DNA from: Bradyrhizobium sp. CSA207
GTDB taxonomy: Bacteria; Pseudomonadota; Alphaproteobacteria; Rhizobiales; Xanthobacteraceae
Assembly: GCF_029051685.1 (NCBI RefSeq)
Contig: NZ_JAACFT010000022.1
Location: 1 to 64,000 of the forward strand
DNA length: 64,000 bases
Direction of reading: 5' to 3'
Shown: positions 61,714 to 64,000 of the stretch, piece by piece
How the letters are laid out: each line of letters begins with the position of its first letter
Numbering within the stretch: position 1 is the first letter of the stretch
Notes under the pieces: model-generated
What the model saw: only the letters and a program-made list of their open reading frames with translations
Database searches by the model: none
What the model was told of the DNA's origin: nothing
Translations under genes and position numbers: made by a program

Positions 61714-61749
61714 CTGCCCGGTCCCTCGCTGGACTTGCCAGCTTGCGCC

Positions 61750-62673
61750 TTACGAAAACAGGATCGTCGACAATCGCTTGCGTCCCTCGACGGTTGCATC
61801 ATCGGCGCTGCCCCAGGCCTCGAAGAACTGCACGAGCTGCTTGCGGGCGCCGTCGTCGTTCCATTTGCGGTCGCGCTTGATGATCGCGAGCAACTGCTCG
61901 GTCGCCGCCGCCCGGCTGCCCTGTGCGTTGAGCGCGGTCGCAAGGTCGAATCGCGCCTGATGATCGAGCGGGTTTGCGGCGACTTTCTGTTCCAGCTCGG
62001 CAACCGGACCTAGCGATTCGGCCTGTTCAGCGAGGTCGATCGAGGCCTGCACCGCCTTCACCGCGGCATCGCTGCGCTTGGACTCCGGCACCATGCCGAG
62101 CGTCTGCTTGGCCTGCTCGATCGCGCCCGAGACGACGTAGCACTTGGCAAGCCCCGCGAGCGCGGCGATGTTGGTCGAATCGTGCGAGAGCACCTCGGCG
62201 TAGATCTGCGCCGCGGCTTCCGCATCGCCCTCTGCGAGCACGGCCTCGGCCTCTTGCAGGATTTCGGCGACATTCAGCTCACCCGGCGCGGTCACGCCCT
62301 TGGTCAGCTTTTCGATGAAGGCGTTGACCTGGCTCTCCGGCACCGCGCCCATGAAGCCGTCGGCCGGCTGGCCATTGACGAAGGCGATCACGGCCGGGAT
62401 CGACTGGATGCCCATCTGGCCCGGAATCGCCGGATGCTGGTCGATGTTCATCTTGACCAGCTTGACCTTGCCCTTGGCCGCGCGGACTGCCTTTTCCAGC
62501 GCGGGGGTGAGCTGCTTGCAGGGGCCGCACCATTCGGCCCAGAAGTCGATCAGAACCGGTTGGCGCTTCGATTCCTCGATCACGTCCTTCACGAAGGTCT
62601 GTGTGGTGGTGTCCTTGATCAGGTCGGCCGAAGCCGGGCCCGCCGCTCCGTTACCCTGGTCGATGATCGTCAC
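61750..62673 (-). CDS. Thioredoxin-TPR co-chaperone (CnoX/YbbN-like)
   Basis: 307 residues. The N-terminal thioredoxin fold (about 20-125) has the active site WAEWCGPCKQL, so unlike E. coli CnoX (SxxC) both cysteines are present. The C-terminal part (about 130-300) has TPR-like repeats. CnoX proteins bind and protect unfolded proteins and hand them to chaperones. It is upstream of the LON-domain gene in a two-gene unit. Confidence 0.92.
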   Translation of the reverse strand: MTIIDQGNGAAGPASADLIKDTTTQTFVKDVIEESKRQPVLIDFWAEWCGPCKQLTPALEKAVRAAKGKVKLVKMNIDQHPAIPGQMGIQSIPAVIAFVNGQPADGFMGAVPESQVNAFIEKLTKGVTAPGELNVAEILQEAEAVLAEGDAEAAAQIYAEVLSHDSTNIAALAGLAKCYVVSGAIEQAKQTLGMVPESKRSDAAVKAVQASIDLAEQAESLGPVAELEQKVAANPLDHQARFDLATALNAQGSRAAATEQLLAIIKRDRKWNDDGARKQLVQFFEAWGSADDATVEGRKRLSTILFS

Positions 62674-62949
62674 GGGATCCCCTCGTCTGATGTCTGGAAT
62701 GGCGGGTCTTTAGCACGTCGCCAATCCATATGCTTCGCCGTCGGCCCCTAAATTTGGGCCGGGGCGGCCGAATTTCAATCCATGCCGGCCGATTCGGAGG
62801 TTCCGGCGCATTTTCGGCCGGTTTGACTGGAATCGGGGTCCATATGGGGCTTCGAATGCGCATCTATGCCGCGGGTAGCTGTTGCATTCGCCGTCCGCTT
62901 TTGGCATACGACAGCCGTTGCCGGCCGCGTCATGCGGTCGACACAGGAT

Positions 62950-63024
<75 letters not shown>

Positions 63025-63172
63025 ATTTTTTCCCCAGCGTCCACGGATGTGTTGGCTATCCCTGCCGGGGAGAGCCTTTGCCACGATTTTTGGTGTGGGT
63101 CGTACGGCGGGCTTTTCGAAGTCCCAGGACCTGGAATGGGGCCAACCTGTAATTTAGGGCGCCTCGCCCAAG

Positions 63173-63775
63173 CTATACAGCGCGAAGGAGGTCTTTGGTC
63201 TTTTCCAGTGCTGTGTTGGCGATCAGCTTATATGTGTCTTTGATCGAGAGCTGATTGATCGCTGCGCTCACAAAGTCAGGCTTTAGCTTGTCGATTGCGG
63301 CCAGTGTACTTGCGACGCAGTCGCGATAGCTAGCCAGCTCCTTAATCATAGATTCAGCGTGCTTTTCGCCGCCCGCCGCGATGTCAAATATATCGCGCGG
63401 CGCGATGCTATTGCCCCGATAATAGATCTTCTTCGCAATGATTTCCGGGATTGTCTCTAGGAGGACCATTTCGCCCTCAACTGTCGCTTGCGTCGTCGGC
63501 GAGGAAGTTAGTGGCGGCGCGACGATAAAATCGATCTCACCAAATTCGAAGCCGAGCTTCAGGGACCGTGCGCCGTCCCCATTGTAGTCAGCAGGCCTAA
63601 TCTCGAAATTGAAGTCATGCTTCTGTGGATCGAGGAAGGGAAGAAATTGAGGGTCCGGAAGAAAGATATCGATATCGTGGCTTATCCGATGATCGATTTG
63701 CAGCATCATCGCTGTGCCGCCGCCGAACGTCCAACGATCAATGATTTCCTGTTCGGCGTTGACTTGCCGGATCAT
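63173..63775 (-). CDS. AbiEii/AbiGii-type nucleotidyltransferase toxin, probably 5'-frameshifted
   Basis: 200 residues from ATG 63775 (MIRQVNAEQEIIDRWTFGGG). Nucleotidyltransferase (DUF1814) fold with GGGTAMMLQIDHRISHDIDI, LETIPEIIAKKIYYRGNSIA and RDIFDIAAGGE; the catalytic DID pair is present. Family members normally begin earlier with a WxxLF motif. Just upstream, in another frame, ATG 63818 reads MSAQSDWAELF and then hits a stop at 63772, so a 1- or 4-nt deletion near 63776-63790 is likely. If so, the toxin may be inactive. AbiEii-type toxins act in abortive infection or toxin-antitoxin pairs. Confidence 0.85.
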   Translation of the reverse strand: MIRQVNAEQEIIDRWTFGGGTAMMLQIDHRISHDIDIFLPDPQFLPFLDPQKHDFNFEIRPADYNGDGARSLKLGFEFGEIDFIVAPPLTSSPTTQATVEGEMVLLETIPEIIAKKIYYRGNSIAPRDIFDIAAGGEKHAESMIKELASYRDCVASTLAAIDKLKPDFVSAAINQLSIKDTYKLIANTALEKTKDLLRAV

Positions 63776-63821
63776 CGCACAACGCGAAAAAGTTCCGCCC
63801 AATCTGATTGAGCGCTCATTT

Positions 63822-64000
63822 GTTAGGCTGCGAGTTGAAAGGATTGCCCCGAAAACTCGGCAAACGCCTTCGCTGCGGCAACCAGTTGATCGTGGCTGAT
63901 GCCATACATCTCAGCGAACGCGATTTGCAATTCAGGTTTAACATCGCCAAAAAACGACGACATCGGACCGCAGGCCGCCTTCGCCGAAGAGGGATCCAGC
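63822..64000 (-). CDS. C-terminal end of a gene upstream of AbiEii, cut by the window
   Basis: Partial frame ending at 63822, ~59 residues visible (KPELQIAFAEMYGISHDQLV, then AAAKAFAEFSGQSFQLAA). No homology is recognised from the tail. Its stop is 3 nt before the ATG of MSAQSDWAELF (63818), which suggests one operon and makes it the likely partner (antitoxin or regulator) of the AbiEii-type gene. Confidence 0.6.

Overview
The window is a GC-rich, gene-dense stretch of an alphaproteobacterial chromosome, almost certainly Bradyrhizobium or a very close Nitrobacteraceae relative. The evidence is the gene order (his cluster, hslVU, timA/secB/dnaQ/coaE/maf/ppsR, hemJ/rho/mnmEG/rsmG/parAB, holA/lptE/leuS, ftsK/lolA/xth, glnK/amtB) together with several families of interspersed palindromic repeats typical of that genus. 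Assignments rest on reading the protein sequences and on recalled family knowledge; no database search was run.

Layout. 0-6.5 kb: a TPR lipoprotein, a PilZ protein, a YifB/ComM ATPase, two small hypothetical proteins and a hybrid histidine kinase. 6.5-11.6 kb: a leftward histidine cluster (hisB, a DUF2628 membrane protein, hisH, hisA, hisF, hisE) ending in coaA. 11.7-15 kb: hslV and hslU, split by a GNAT acetyltransferase and a DUF2585 membrane protein. 15-19.4 kb: a polytopic membrane protein, then leftward timA-mltA-smr. 19.7-32 kb: the probable replication-origin neighbourhood. secB, dnaQ, coaE, maf and ppsR lie on one side and hemJ, rho, mnmE, mnmG, rsmG, parA and parB on the other, around a 519-bp gene-free interval (23007-23525) that I propose as oriC. 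Five parS-like sites lie between mnmE and the 5' part of rsmG. 32-36.3 kb: leftward leuS-lptE-holA; leuS carries an in-frame copy of a genomic palindromic repeat. 36.7-42.3 kb: a diguanylate cyclase, a YggS-type PLP protein, an L,D-transpeptidase, an OmpR-type response regulator, a cyclic-nucleotide-binding protein and xth. 42.4-47 kb: leftward ftsK-lolA, preceded by an aminotransferase. 47.4-52.3 kb: a GFA protein, glnK-amtB behind a probable sigma-54 promoter, an ArsR-SRPBCC-ClpP cassette, and a second PII gene without its own amtB. 52.5-62.7 kb: a GYF_2 membrane protein, tesB, a UbiH-family hydroxylase, a Trm112-like protein, a TetR regulator with a divergent membrane protein and two operator palindromes, a PepSY/cytochrome b pair, an MHYT-GGDEF-EAL protein, a LON-domain protein and a CnoX-type thioredoxin. 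62.9-64 kb: tRNA-Gly(GCC) followed by visibly lower-GC DNA carrying an AbiEii-type nucleotidyltransferase gene with a likely 5' frameshift and the tail of an upstream partner; this looks like the edge of a genomic island.

How it fits together. The centre of the window groups the replication and segregation parts expected at an alphaproteobacterial origin: candidate DnaA boxes, GANTC sites, parS, ParA/ParB, DNA polymerase III subunits epsilon and delta, and FtsK further out. Nitrogen control appears as glnK-amtB, and second-messenger signalling as a GGDEF protein, an MHYT-GGDEF-EAL protein and a PilZ protein. The most notable observations are the candidate oriC/parS region, the repeat-derived peptide inside leucyl-tRNA synthetase, a cluster of TGCAGCAA motifs between rho and mnmE, the displaced second PII gene, and the tRNA-adjacent AbiEii locus.
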